NCBI RefSeq assembly: GCF_022179285.1
Contig: NZ_BPQO01000015.1
Span: 1 to 64,000 of the forward strand
Source of the DNA: Methylobacterium hispanicum
GTDB taxonomy: Bacteria; Pseudomonadota; Alphaproteobacteria; Rhizobiales; Beijerinckiaceae
Direction of reading: 5' to 3'
DNA: 64,000 nt
Both the position numbers and the translations under genes were made by a program. This document shows, piece after piece, positions 1 through 7,636 of this stretch. The notes beneath the pieces are model-generated. The model did no database searches, was not told the origin of the DNA, and saw only the letters and a program-made list of their open reading frames with translations. The stretch's first letter is position 1, and each line of letters starts with the position of its first letter.

Positions 1-1
1 G

Positions 2-274
2 GGCCGGATCCGCGAGATCTCGGGCGTGGCGACCTCGATCGCGGCGGCGGTGGAGGAGCAGGGCGCGGCGACCCAGGAGATCGTGCGCAACGTCTCGCAG
101 GCCTCGACGGGGACCGGCGCGGTGACGGCGAACATCGCGGGGGTGGCGGGGGCGGCCGAGGAGACGGGCGCTGCCGCCTCTCAGGTGCTCGCCGCCGCCT
201 CCGAGCTGTCGCGCCAGTCCGAGCATCTCTCGGCGGAGGTCGAGCGCTTCCTCGCCACCGTCAGGGCTGCGTGA
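2..274 (+). CDS. Methyl-accepting chemotaxis protein, C-terminal fragment
   Basis: The frame is open to the left edge, so only the last 90 residues are visible. They are Ala/Glu-rich heptad sequence with AAAVEEQGAATQEI followed by RNVSQAS, typical of the membrane-distal part of the signalling domain of methyl-accepting chemotaxis proteins, which carries methylation sites and forms a long coiled coil in the cytoplasm. There is no C-terminal pentapeptide for CheR docking. The gene converges on the gp14-like gene and their 3' ends overlap by 14 bases. Ligand and membrane topology are outside the window. Confidence 0.85.
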   Translation, partial: GRIREISGVATSIAAAVEEQGAATQEIVRNVSQASTGTGAVTANIAGVAGAAEETGAAASQVLAAASELSRQSEHLSAEVERFLATVRAA

Positions 275-746
275 GGCCACGGATCGGGGGGAAGCGGAAC
301 GCGCCCGCGCAGTGGCGCCGCCACCAGGGGGTGAGCGCGACCTCGGCGACGCGGGCGCGGTCGTGGGCGTGGATCATCCGGTCCGGCCCCGTCGCGACGG
401 CGCAGTGCCGGGCCGGCAGGTGGGCGCGAAAGCGGAAGAGCAGCACGTCGCCGGGCGCGGCCCGGTAGTCGGCGAGCGGTCCCGGCACGGGGACGAGGTG
501 GCGCGCGGCCGCCTCCATGAGCGGCTCGCTGCCTGAGGGCGCCGACTCGGCCCAGGTGCCCGAATAGGGCGGGGGCGCCTCCGGCTCGGAGCCGTAGAGC
601 CCCTGCCAGACGCCCCGCACCAGCCCGAGGCAGTCGCAGCCCACGCCCCGCAGGGCGGCCTGGTGCCGGTAGGGCGTGCCGAGCCAGAGCCGGGCCTCGG
701 CGGCGGCGGCGGCGCCCGTGACCGTGACCGTGACCGTGGCGCTCAT
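261..746 (-). CDS. GTA gp14-like NlpC/P60 peptidase
   Basis: This 161-residue protein has the NlpC/P60 cysteine-peptidase layout: the nucleophile is probably Cys39 in GCDCLGLV, with a catalytic His near 114 (ARHCAV) and another His in MIHAHD near 126. In the Rhodobacter GTA the homologue (g14) is a tail-tip peptidase thought to cut recipient peptidoglycan. Its ATG overlaps the stop of gp13 as ATGA, so translation is probably coupled. Downstream lies a convergent chemotaxis receptor instead of the expected gp15 gene. Confidence 0.88.
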   Translation of the reverse strand: MSATVTVTVTGAAAAAEARLWLGTPYRHQAALRGVGCDCLGLVRGVWQGLYGSEPEAPPPYSGTWAESAPSGSEPLMEAAARHLVPVPGPLADYRAAPGDVLLFRFRAHLPARHCAVATGPDRMIHAHDRARVAEVALTPWWRRHCAGAFRFPPIRGLTQP

Positions 747-1612
747 CGGAACAGGCTCCCGCCGTCGAGGCCCGACTGGGCCATGCCCGCCACCACGAAG
801 TCGTTGCCCGGCATGTGGGGGAAGCCCTGGAAGTTGAGCGCGTTGGCGAAGCGGTCGCGGCAGGTGGCGAGGTGCTTGTCGCAGCCGGCGGTGAGCCGGA
901 AGGCGTCGCCCGCCGCGATCGCGCGGGCCGGCGCCTCCCAGAGTTCGAGGCGCGCGCCCTCCTGGCGCCGCACGTCCGCCACGGCGCCCGCGTTGGCGCC
1001 CCCCGTCCAGGCGAGGCGCCCGCCCGCGAACAGGCCGTCCGGGAACGTGGCCGCGAGCGCCACCGCGAGGGTGCCGGGCTCAGGGGAGCCCGCCACCGTG
1101 CCGGTGGTGCGGAACCCGGCGAGATCCACCCGGCAGCGCGCGTCGCCGAGATCCGCCCCGCAGGTGGCGCGGAAGCTGCGGCCGCGCTCGGCCTCGAGCC
1201 GGTCGGCGAGGCCCCGCAGCTCGGCCACGAAGGCCTCGCCCGCGCGGCGGATCTCGCCCAGGGTGCCCACGTCGAGGAGGAGGCGCGTCTCCGGGGCGCG
1301 CCAGTCCACCAGCCAGGTCTCGACGGCGGCGCCGTCGTAGAGGCCGCCCGCGATGTCGGCCTCGGTCAGCCCCAGGGCGGTGAGCGCGCCCGCCACGTCC
1401 CCGCCCGAGACGGCAAAGCCCAGCTCGGCGCTGGCCTCGGCCGCCTCCAGGCCGGTGCGGGCCAGATGGGTCAGGCCGTCGAGGACGAGGTCGCGGTCGT
1501 GGTCGGTGAAGCCGAGGCGCGCGCCGTCGCGGCGGGCGAGCGTCCAGCAGCGGCAGAGCGTGGTCGCGCCCTCCGCGAGGTGGGCCGCGAAGGCGGGGGG
1601 TAGGTCGCGCAA
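743..1612 (-). CDS. GTA gp13-like DUF2163 tail hub protein
   Basis: A 289-residue member of the DUF2163/phage BR0599 family, which forms the baseplate hub of GTA tails. Family features include DHDRDLVLDG near the N-terminus, the Cys-containing CGADLGDARCRVDL and TAGCDKHLATCRDRF with NALNFQGFPHMPG near the C-terminus; the cysteines resemble the iron-sulfur or disulfide cluster reported for RcGTA hub proteins. I start it at TTG 1612 because a perfect AAGGAGG (1618-1624) sits just upstream and overlaps the end of gp12; longer upstream reading is out-of-frame shadow. It is coupled to gp14 by ATGA. Confidence 0.9.
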   Translation of the reverse strand: MRDLPPAFAAHLAEGATTLCRCWTLARRDGARLGFTDHDRDLVLDGLTHLARTGLEAAEASAELGFAVSGGDVAGALTALGLTEADIAGGLYDGAAVETWLVDWRAPETRLLLDVGTLGEIRRAGEAFVAELRGLADRLEAERGRSFRATCGADLGDARCRVDLAGFRTTGTVAGSPEPGTLAVALAATFPDGLFAGGRLAWTGGANAGAVADVRRQEGARLELWEAPARAIAAGDAFRLTAGCDKHLATCRDRFANALNFQGFPHMPGNDFVVAGMAQSGLDGGSLFR

Positions 1613-1617
1613 CGGAG

Positions 1618-1624
1618 CCTCCTT
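1618..1624 (-). promoter_or_regulatory. Strong ribosome binding site deciding the TTG start of gp13
   Basis: The minus strand reads AAGGAGG, then five bases, then TTG. The site overlaps the stop codon of the gp12 gene, so ribosomes ending gp12 could restart there. It favours TTG 1612 over upstream codons. Confidence 0.7.
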
Positions 1625-2253
1625 CAGGGCACGATCTCGACGAGCGGGATCCGCGGGATCTCGCCCGCCGTGAAGGCCTCGAGGTTCACCGTGAGGTCGT
1701 CGGTGTCGAAGCGGACGGGCACGTCGAAGGCGAAGCCGGCCGTCACCGCGGCGCCGGGCGCGGGCGCGGTCGCCAGGGTGAGGAGGCCGGTGGCGGGGTC
1801 GCAGGCGAAGGCCGCGATCTCGCGGCCCGCCACCGCCACCCGCACGCTGCCGGCGACCGGCTTGGCGATGGCCCGGCGGTAGGCCGACGCGCCGCCGCCG
1901 TATGTCTTGGCGAGGGGGAACGCCGTGCGGGCCCCGTCGCCGAGGCCGAGCGGCTGGTCGGTGGGCGTGGGCGCCCGGCTCGGCGGGCCGGATCGCCAAT
2001 CGACCCGGTCGCGGTAGCGGAAGCCGTGGAGCCGGCCGCGGCGCTCCTCGAAGAAGGCCAGCACCGCGTGCAGCGCGTCGAGGCTGCGCACGCCGAAGCC
2101 GGCGTCGTAGCGGCGGCGCGAGTCGGCCCAGCGGCTGTTGCGGTGCTCGCGGCCCGAAGCCAGCGTGACGATCTCGGTGAGCCGCACCGGGCCGCCGCTG
2201 CCGCGCAAGGCGACGTCGAGGGGGAACAGCACCTCGTGGAAATCGACGGGCAT
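1624..2253 (-). CDS. GTA gp12-like DUF2460 distal tail protein
   Basis: A 209-residue protein of the DUF2460 (TIGR02217) family. It begins FHEVLFPLDVALRGSGGP and keeps the family signature REHRNSRWADSRRRYDAG, followed by FFEERRGRLHGFRYRD. In the RcGTA particle the homologue forms the distal tail ring joining the tube to the hub. It lies 11 bases downstream of the tape-measure gene and directly before gp13, the canonical order. No truncation is seen. Confidence 0.92.
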   Translation of the reverse strand: MPVDFHEVLFPLDVALRGSGGPVRLTEIVTLASGREHRNSRWADSRRRYDAGFGVRSLDALHAVLAFFEERRGRLHGFRYRDRVDWRSGPPSRAPTPTDQPLGLGDGARTAFPLAKTYGGGASAYRRAIAKPVAGSVRVAVAGREIAAFACDPATGLLTLATAPAPGAAVTAGFAFDVPVRFDTDDLTVNLEAFTAGEIPRIPLVEIVP

Positions 2254-2264
2254 GGCGGATCCCC

Positions 2265-2831
2265 TCAGAGCGCGCGCTGGCCACGGGCGACCGCGCGGGC
2301 GAGCTGGGCGGCGACCTGCGCCTCGGAGCGGCGGAAGGCCCCCGGGTCCGGCGTCGCGATGGTGACGTTGACCGAGACCGGCCGGGCGGAGGCGCCGCCC
2401 GCGACGCCGAGGCGCCCGTCGGGACCCCGGCGGAGCGGCAGGATCGCCTCAGGGCCTGCCTCGCCCATCAGGCCGGTGCCGCCGCGCATCGGGAAGTAGG
2501 TGGGCGCGGCCACGATCCCGCCCTCCGCGAAGGGGCGGACCCGGGCCCCCTCGACCACCCCGCCCCGGGTGAAGGCGGTAGCGGACGAACTCAGCAACTG
2601 GTTGACGAGGCTCGTCACCCCGCCCTCCACGGGCTTGAGCGCCGCCTTCACGGCGGCCCCGGCGAGCTTGCCGCCGAGGGAACCCAGCAGGCTGTCGAGC
2701 TGGCGCCCCGAGCCGAGGCTGCCGGAGAGCGCCGTCGAGAGGCTGCGCCCGAAGGTCTTGGCCAGACCGTCGAGCTTCTCGAGCTGCCGGATGCGGGTCG
2801 TGGTCGCGCGGTCGGTGTCGTCCTCGGCCAT
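2265..2831 (-). CDS. GTA gp11-like tail tape measure protein
   Basis: A 188-residue protein of the short GTA tape-measure type. It has a charged N-terminus (MAEDDTDRATTTRIRQLEKL), an Ala/Gly/Leu-rich helix predicted to span the tail lumen, and the conserved C-terminal motif FAEGGIVAAPTYFPMRGG then GEAGPEAILPL found in lambda-like tape measure proteins. It would set tail length and enter the recipient envelope. It is slightly shorter than the RcGTA protein. A long palindromic repeat separates it from gp10.1. Confidence 0.88.
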   Translation of the reverse strand: MAEDDTDRATTTRIRQLEKLDGLAKTFGRSLSTALSGSLGSGRQLDSLLGSLGGKLAGAAVKAALKPVEGGVTSLVNQLLSSSATAFTRGGVVEGARVRPFAEGGIVAAPTYFPMRGGTGLMGEAGPEAILPLRRGPDGRLGVAGGASARPVSVNVTIATPDPGAFRRSEAQVAAQLARAVARGQRAL

Positions 2832-2905
2832 GGGTCGGCTTCCTCCTATGACGTCCGGCTCGCCCGCTGCTGCGGCGCCCGCCGACGATTGCGAATCAAG
2901 CACCG

Positions 2906-3077
2906 CCCTTTTCCCGGACGCCTGGAGCGCCAGCGGAAGGTGATCCGGGATCCAGAGGATGAAGCGCCGCCAAGCGGCTCGATCTTCGGCAACGGTGCAG
3001 TGAGCGGACGCTGCGCGTCTTCTTGTGCTGGGTCCCGGATCACCTTCCGCTGGCGCTCCGAGCGTCCGGGAAAGCGG
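2906..3077. repeat. Long palindromic repeat, family A copy 1
   Basis: Two arms (2912-2948 and 3035-3071) are inverted repeats matching at 35 of 37 positions. The core between them (2972-3023) closely resembles the core at 23619-23671, so both belong to one dispersed family. This copy fills the gap between the gp10.1-like and tape-measure genes. No coding function is seen. Confidence 0.8.
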
Positions 3078-3106
3078 TGGTGGGGTGGGAAGTCCGGCGA
3101 TCCTGC

Positions 3107-3337
3107 TCAGTCGTCCCGGCTGTCCGGATGGGCGGCGATCAGCCGGTCGAGATCGCCCCGGTCGAGGGACGCCGGGGGCCGCGGCAGCGCGGCGGCCAGC
3201 TCGCGGGGGGTGGCCGCCCAGAAGTCGCGCGGGCGCCAGCCGAGGCGCCCGAGCCCCAGCGCCAGCGCCGCGTCCCACGGGAAGGCGGGCCCAGGGGCGG
3301 ACCCGGGGCCCGGCGCGCTCCCGCCCGTGGGGTTCAG
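3107..3337 (-). CDS. GTA gp10.1-like tail assembly chaperone (rcc01693 family)
   Basis: This frame encodes AFPWDAALALGLGRLGW then RPRDFWAATPRELAAAL and ends DRLIAAHPDSRDD, the pattern of the small rcc01693-type proteins encoded between g10 and the tape measure in GTAs. It has no ATG, GTG or TTG in frame. The best candidate is CTG at 3337, which overlaps the gp10 stop (CTGA), so translation may be coupled. The likely role is a tail assembly chaperone; gp10 and gp10.1 resemble the two products made by frameshifting in other phages. The start is uncertain; the identity is firm. Confidence 0.75.
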   Translation of the reverse strand: MNPTGGSAPGPGSAPGPAFPWDAALALGLGRLGWRPRDFWAATPRELAAALPRPPASLDRGDLDRLIAAHPDSRDD

Positions 3338-3666
3338 GGGCGCGCGGAATCCTCCGCGGGCTCCCCGAAGGCCGCGACCAGCGCCGCGCCGAGCGCCCCC
3401 GTGACGGCCTCCAGCCGCCCGGCGAGCGGCAGGCGGGCGACCGCGCGGTCGTCGAGGTCGTGGCCGCCGCCCCGGAGCGCGGCGCCCAGCAGCGCGATCA
3501 GGTCGCGGGCGGCGAGACGCCCGCCCGAGAAGCGCTCGGCGAGGCCGGCGAGGTCGCCCGCCTGCAGGGCGTCCTCCAACTCGGCGAGCGCCCCGAGGGT
3601 GAGGCAGAGGGTGAAGCGCTCACCCCCGAGATCGAGCGGCACCTCGCCGCGGCGGCGGTTGGCCAT
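3334..3666 (-). CDS. GTA gp10-like tail protein
   Basis: A 110-residue protein that starts MANRRRGEVPLDLGGERF and continues LCLTLGALAELEDAL, the usual N-terminal pattern of the gene-transfer-agent gp10 family (tail assembly chaperone-like, about 110 residues). Its stop overlaps the likely CTG start of gp10.1, and the gene starts three bases after gp9 ends, so gp9, gp10 and gp10.1 look like one translational unit. Confidence 0.9.
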   Translation of the reverse strand: MANRRRGEVPLDLGGERFTLCLTLGALAELEDALQAGDLAGLAERFSGGRLAARDLIALLGAALRGGGHDLDDRAVARLPLAGRLEAVTGALGAALVAAFGEPAEDSARP

Positions 3667-3669
3667 GGC

Positions 3670-4080
3670 TCAGGCCGCCGTGAAGGCGAGGAGGCCCGCC
3701 GAATCCAGGCTCATGTCGAAGGTGACCTCGCCCGCGTGGTCGCCGCGGTATTCCAGCGCGGTGATCTGGAACGGGCCCTCGATGGTGCCGAAGCCCGGCA
3801 CCACCACCTGGAAGGTCTCGACCGCGCCATCGAAGAAGAGCTGGCGCAGGCGCAGGTCCGAGGCCTGATCGCGAAACACGCCCGCGCCCGAGACCGCGGC
3901 GCGGCGCACGCCCGCCCCGGCCAGCAGCTCGCGCCAGCGCCCGGCCGAGTCGGCGTTGGTCACGTCGACCGTCTCGGCGTTGAAGGCGATCTGCCGGGCG
4001 CGCAGGCCCGCCACCGCCGCGAACCCGCCCGCGCCGTCCCCGGCCCGGATCAGCAGGTCCTTGCCCCTCTGCGCACTCAT
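3670..4080 (-). CDS. GTA gp9-like major tail protein
   Basis: A 136-residue TP901-1-type major tail protein, which polymerises into the tail tube. Diagnostic segments are GKDLLIRAGD at the N-terminus, FNAETVDVTNADSAGRWREL in the middle, and FQVVVPGFGTIEGPFQIT plus GEVTFDMSLDSAGLLAF near the C-terminus. It matches the RcGTA g9 length and order. A 179-base run of hairpins separates it from gp8. Confidence 0.93.
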   Translation of the reverse strand: MSAQRGKDLLIRAGDGAGGFAAVAGLRARQIAFNAETVDVTNADSAGRWRELLAGAGVRRAAVSGAGVFRDQASDLRLRQLFFDGAVETFQVVVPGFGTIEGPFQITALEYRGDHAGEVTFDMSLDSAGLLAFTAA

Positions 4081-4259
4081 CGATGTCTCCAAGTCAGGGG
4101 GATCCCCAAGGGCCTCAGGCCCTTGGGCAGGGTTCGGGGCGGGGCCCCGGGGTTGGAACCTCCGACCCGGCTTCGCCGGGCCGGCGGTTCCAAATGCAGG
4201 GCTCTGCCCTGCACCCGCGAAAGGCCTCGGGCCTTTCGAAACCGGGACGGGCGCCAGCC
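4081..4259. repeat. Array of four hairpins between gp8 and gp9 genes
   Basis: Four perfect hairpins stand in a row: 4105-4127 (10-bp arms, 3-nt loop), 4166-4180 (6-bp arms, nested inside 8-bp arms 4153-4160 and 4186-4193), 4195-4213 (8-bp arms) and 4218-4238 (9-bp arms). No open frame or T-tract accompanies them. This looks like an inserted intergenic repeat; in RNA it could slow transcription or protect mRNA ends between head and tail genes. Confidence 0.75.
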
Positions 4260-4670
4260 TCAGGGCGTCTCCGTCACGGCTTCGAGCGTCAGCGTCGCGC
4301 GGGCGTCGCCCGAGCGCTCGTCGCGACGGACCGCGATGCCGGCCGGCCGCAGCAGGACCAGCGTGTGGCCAGCGAGCGTCGGCGGGCGCTCCGCGGCGAG
4401 GGCCGCCATGCGGTCGGCGGCGTCCAGCGCCGTGCGGGCGGAGCCCGGCCGGGCGACGACGACCAGCGCGTGGCTGTGCCGGTGGCGCGGGGCGCCGTCC
4501 ACGGAATCGTCGCGCACCTCCGCCTCGCCGAACAGGGCGTAGACCGGCGGCGCCCCGGCGGGCGGCTCGTCGTGGATGCGGACCCGGCCGCCCATCAGGC
4601 GGGCGAGCTCCGCGTCGGCCGCGAACAGCCCGAGCAGGGCGGCGCGCAGGGCCAGGAGCGGGCCGCTCAT
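4260..4670 (-). CDS. GTA gp8-like DUF3168 tail completion protein
   Basis: A 136-residue DUF3168 protein beginning LLALRAALLGLFAADAEL with RVRIHDEPPAGAPPVYALFG following, as in the phage tail terminator/completion family. In GTAs it sits between the head-tail adaptor and the major tail protein, and caps or joins the tail tube. Its ATG overlaps the end of gp7 as ATGA. Confidence 0.9.
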   Translation of the reverse strand: MSGPLLALRAALLGLFAADAELARLMGGRVRIHDEPPAGAPPVYALFGEAEVRDDSVDGAPRHRHSHALVVVARPGSARTALDAADRMAALAAERPPTLAGHTLVLLRPAGIAVRRDERSGDARATLTLEAVTETP

Positions 4671-5014
4671 GGCGCCTCTTCCGATCTGGCCAGCTCCTCG
4701 ACGTGGCAGACGAGGTCGCGCGCGCCGGTCTCCACGTGCCGCACGGCGAAGCGGCGCGGGCCGGCCACGAGCCGTGCGGCCGGCGTGACGCCGGGGCGCG
4801 CCCGCAGGGTGATGCGGTGGGTCGGCAGCCGGTCGGCGCGGCCGCCCTGCAGGCGCTCGACGGCGCCCACGGGGCTGATCGCGCCCCAGAGCACCGGCCC
4901 GGCGACGTAGCGGCGCAGCACGCCGCCGAAGCCGTCGGGCGTCTCCACCGGCACTTCGAGCACGAAGCGCCGCCGCCGCGCCCCGAGGGGCGGGCGTGCC
5001 TCGGTATGGGCCAT
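4667..5014 (-). CDS. GTA gp7-like head-tail adaptor
   Basis: A 115-residue protein of the phage head-tail joining/adaptor family (SPP1 gp16-like). It contains LGARRRRFVLEVPVETPDG and the tryptophan motif VLWGAISPVGAVE, then HRITLRARPGV. It joins the portal-connector to the tail. It follows gp6 after 16 bases and overlaps gp8 by ATGA. Confidence 0.9.
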   Translation of the reverse strand: MAHTEARPPLGARRRRFVLEVPVETPDGFGGVLRRYVAGPVLWGAISPVGAVERLQGGRADRLPTHRITLRARPGVTPAARLVAGPRRFAVRHVETGARDLVCHVEELARSEEAP

Positions 5015-5030
5015 GGGTCGCTCCAGGGTG

Positions 5031-5594
5031 TCAGAGGCGCAGGCGCCGGAAGGGTGCGGCGAGGGCGGCGGGATCGGGCGGGTCGGCCTCGTCGCCGCGG
5101 TGCTCGTAGCGGGCGGCGGCGAGCCGCAGGACAGCGAGGTGCAGCGGCGCGGGCAGCGCCGGGCCGTCGCCGCCGTAGCCCGCCGCGACCTCGATCAGGA
5201 TGCCGCGCCCGCCGGGCTCGGGGGCGGCCGGATCGACCAGCAGGCAGGGCGCCTCGACCGGGTCGGGCCCAAGGCGCAGCAGGCCGGAATCCAGCGTCTC
5301 GACCGCGCCGTCCGCCCCCGCGAGGCCGAGGCGGAGGACGCCGACGAGGGGGCTCAGCGGCAGCGGGATCCGCCGGTCGCGCGGCCAGGCGGCGAGCACC
5401 ACCCGGAAGCGGGCGGGCTTGAGGAGGCGCCGCGTCTCGGCCTCCAGGCTGGCGCGGGCGGCGGCGACGAGGCCGGCCACGAGGGCGTCCTCGCTCGCGT
5501 CCTCGGGGTCGAGCCGCAGGTAGAGCCGCATCTCGGCGAGCGTCGCCGGTTCGGCCGCCTCGACGCCGCCGGCCTCCACGCGTATCGGGACCAT
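5031..5594 (-). CDS. GTA gp6-like head-tail connector
   Basis: A 187-residue phage gp6-like connector. It has the N-terminal helix region AEMRLYLRLDPEDASEDALV, then AARASLEAETRRLL, the usual start of this family, and a C-terminal helix LHLAVLRLAAARYEHRGD. It forms the ring between portal and tail. It should directly follow the capsid gene in a GTA cluster, but here three plus-strand genes separate them, so it needs its own promoter or read-through from the capsid mRNA. Confidence 0.9.
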   Translation of the reverse strand: MVPIRVEAGGVEAAEPATLAEMRLYLRLDPEDASEDALVAGLVAAARASLEAETRRLLKPARFRVVLAAWPRDRRIPLPLSPLVGVLRLGLAGADGAVETLDSGLLRLGPDPVEAPCLLVDPAAPEPGGRGILIEVAAGYGGDGPALPAPLHLAVLRLAAARYEHRGDEADPPDPAALAAPFRRLRL

Positions 5595-5634
5595 CGGGCC
5601 GCTCCCTCGGTTCAGCTTGCACAGGGTTTGTCGA

Positions 5635-6393
5635 ATGGCCCGGACCACGCGCCGCCTCGCGCGGCCGCTCAGCCCAGGAATCGCGGCAGGACTGGTGATC
5701 GCCGCGCTGGCCTCCTGGCCCGCCGCGGCGGTGGTCGGGGGCGCCGAGGTGCCGCCGGGCAGCGCCGTGATGGTGCTGTCCTCGAACGGCAGCCTCTGCA
5801 CCGGCGTGGTCGTGGCGCCCGACGCGGTGCTGACCGCGGGCCATTGCGCGGCGCCGGGGCTGGAGCAGCGGGTGCATTACCGGGACGCGGCCGGGCAGCC
5901 GGTGCTGGCCGAACTCAGGGCCCGCGCGGTCCATCCCGGCTACGACGCGGGCGCGATCGCGGGCCGGCGCCGCTCGATCGACCTCGCGCTGGTGCGCACC
6001 GCCGCGCCGCTGCCGGACCGCTTCGCGCCCGCCGCCTTGAGCGCCGCGATGCCGCGGGCCGGCGCGAGCCTGGATCTCGCCGGCTACGGCGCCGCCAAGG
6101 CCGGCGACCCGCGCACCACCGGCACCTTCCGCAGCGTGGCGCTGCCGGTGGTCGAGCCCCACGGCCCGAGCCGCATCCTGGTCTGGCTCCGGGCGGCGGG
6201 CGCGCGGGCCGGGGCCTGCGCGGGCGATTCCGGCGGGCCGATCGCGGGGCCCGACGGCGCGGTCGTGGCGGTGAGCGCCTGGATCGGCGGTGCCTGCGGC
6301 GGCCTCACCCAGGGCGTGCTGCTCGGCCCCCAGCGCGCCTGGATCGACCGCACGCTCCAGGGCTGGGGCCTCGCCGCGCGCTGGCAGGAGTGA
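5635..6393 (+). CDS. Secreted trypsin-like serine protease (family S1)
   Basis: A 252-residue S1-family protease with an apparent complete catalytic triad: His70 (TAGHC), Asp116 (SIDLALV) and Ser199 (GDSGGP). An N-terminal basic segment followed by the hydrophobic stretch GIAAGLVIAALASW looks like a signal peptide, so the enzyme probably acts in the periplasm or outside the cell. ATG 5635 is preferred; TTG at 5617 would add six residues. It lies on the opposite strand inside the GTA cluster, with a second S1 protease downstream. Substrate unknown. Confidence 0.85.
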   Translation: MARTTRRLARPLSPGIAAGLVIAALASWPAAAVVGGAEVPPGSAVMVLSSNGSLCTGVVVAPDAVLTAGHCAAPGLEQRVHYRDAAGQPVLAELRARAVHPGYDAGAIAGRRRSIDLALVRTAAPLPDRFAPAALSAAMPRAGASLDLAGYGAAKAGDPRTTGTFRSVALPVVEPHGPSRILVWLRAAGARAGACAGDSGGPIAGPDGAVVAVSAWIGGACGGLTQGVLLGPQRAWIDRTLQGWGLAARWQE

Positions 6394-6494
6394 GGGCGCC
6401 CGCGGCGATCCGGAGGGGGCCCCGCACGGAACCGCAGCTTGGCCGACGAATTGGCTTCGGCTAGGCTCGACAGCCGATCCCCGGGGAACGCCTG

Positions 6495-7355
6495 ATGCTC
6501 GCCACCACCCTTCGCACGGCCGCGCTCGGCGCCCTGCTCGGTCTGCTCCCGGGCTCGGCCCAGGCGGTGATCCAGGGCGAGGTCTCGCGCGATCCCAACG
6601 GCACCCGCGCCTTCGTGGTGCGCATCGAGAGCACGCAGGGCGAGATCTGCTCGGGCACCCTGATCGCGCCCGACCTCGTGCTCACCGCCGCCCACTGCGT
6701 GATGCACCGGGCGGGCTACAGCGTGGTCGCGGTCGATCGCGCCTTCCGCCAGCGCCGCGTGGCCGTGGCCGCCGCCACGATGCATCCCGAGTTCGTGCCC
6801 GGCACCACGCCGGAGGAGCAGCCGGGCGTCGATCTCGCCCTGGTGAAGCTCGCCCAGCCGCTCGGGCCCGACTACGCGCCGCTGGACCCGCGCGGCGGCG
6901 GCGCGATCGGCACCGGGGACGCCGTCGACATCGCGGGCTTCGGCGTCGTGGCCGAGAACCGGCGCAACACCGCCCGCACGCTGCGCCAGGCGCATCTCGT
7001 CTCGATCGGCTCGCTGCAGGTCGCCAACCGGGTCACGGTGGTGACCGACCGGCGCCGCTTTGCCGAGACCGCGGGCGCGGGCGCCTGCCTGGGCGATTCC
7101 GGCGGGCCGATCCTCAGCGGCGGCCCCGGCGGCTACCGCATCGTCGGCGTGGTGAGCTGGTCGAGCGGCGCGCTGCAGCAGAACGGCCGCCGCCGCACCG
7201 CCTGCGGCGGCTTCACCGCCGTGACGCCGGTGGCCGAGCACACGGGCTGGATCGCGGCGCGCGCGGCCGAACTCGCGCAGATGCAGGTCGGCGCCGCCGA
7301 GCCGGCACGCGGCGGCCGCGCCGACTGGGCCGCCCGGCCGCCCCGCCGGCGCTGA
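6495..7355 (+). CDS. Second secreted trypsin-like serine protease (family S1)
   Basis: A 286-residue S1 protease with triad His67 (TAAHC), Asp113 (GVDLALV) and Ser202 (GDSGGP), and a signal peptide ending near SAQA at residues 21-24. Cysteines near 52 and 68 and in the last third could form the usual trypsin disulfides. The C-terminal 30 residues are Arg/Gly/Ala-rich. It is 101 bases downstream of the first protease; the two are divergent in sequence, so an old duplication or independent recruitment is possible. Confidence 0.87.
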   Translation: MLATTLRTAALGALLGLLPGSAQAVIQGEVSRDPNGTRAFVVRIESTQGEICSGTLIAPDLVLTAAHCVMHRAGYSVVAVDRAFRQRRVAVAAATMHPEFVPGTTPEEQPGVDLALVKLAQPLGPDYAPLDPRGGGAIGTGDAVDIAGFGVVAENRRNTARTLRQAHLVSIGSLQVANRVTVVTDRRRFAETAGAGACLGDSGGPILSGGPGGYRIVGVVSWSSGALQQNGRRRTACGGFTAVTPVAEHTGWIAARAAELAQMQVGAAEPARGGRADWAARPPRRR

Positions 7356-7636
7356 GACCGGGCCCGCGCGCCCGGCGGCCACCGCCGCCCGCGGATGTAT
7401 CCTGCCGGACAAAGAAAGTGTCTCTCCAGATACGTGCGCATGCAGCCAGACGGTCGAAGCTGTGGCGAAACGGCAGCCCTGATCTGAAAAGCATGATCTA
7501 AAGTCCATGATCGATGCGCGAGGCTGCGGCGCTAGCCTGAGATTTTGGGCTAGTCGCCCGTCGCGTCCCATGGCACTTTCACGCGTGTGCCCCGGCTCTT
7601 CCGGGCGGCGTGAGTAGTCCCGGACGACGTGCCCTG
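7356..7636. other. Non-coding gap between protease and PAS genes
   Basis: About 280 bases with lower GC than the neighbours, especially near 7400-7560. No convincing gene, hairpin with T-tract or repeat was seen. It probably holds the promoter of the PAS gene. Confidence 0.5.

Noticed and set aside
3670..6162. Open frame of about 830 codons on the minus strand joining several GTA genes
   Set aside because: Only its last 136 codons (gp9) are protein-like; the rest is out of frame with gp6-gp8 and antisense to a protease.
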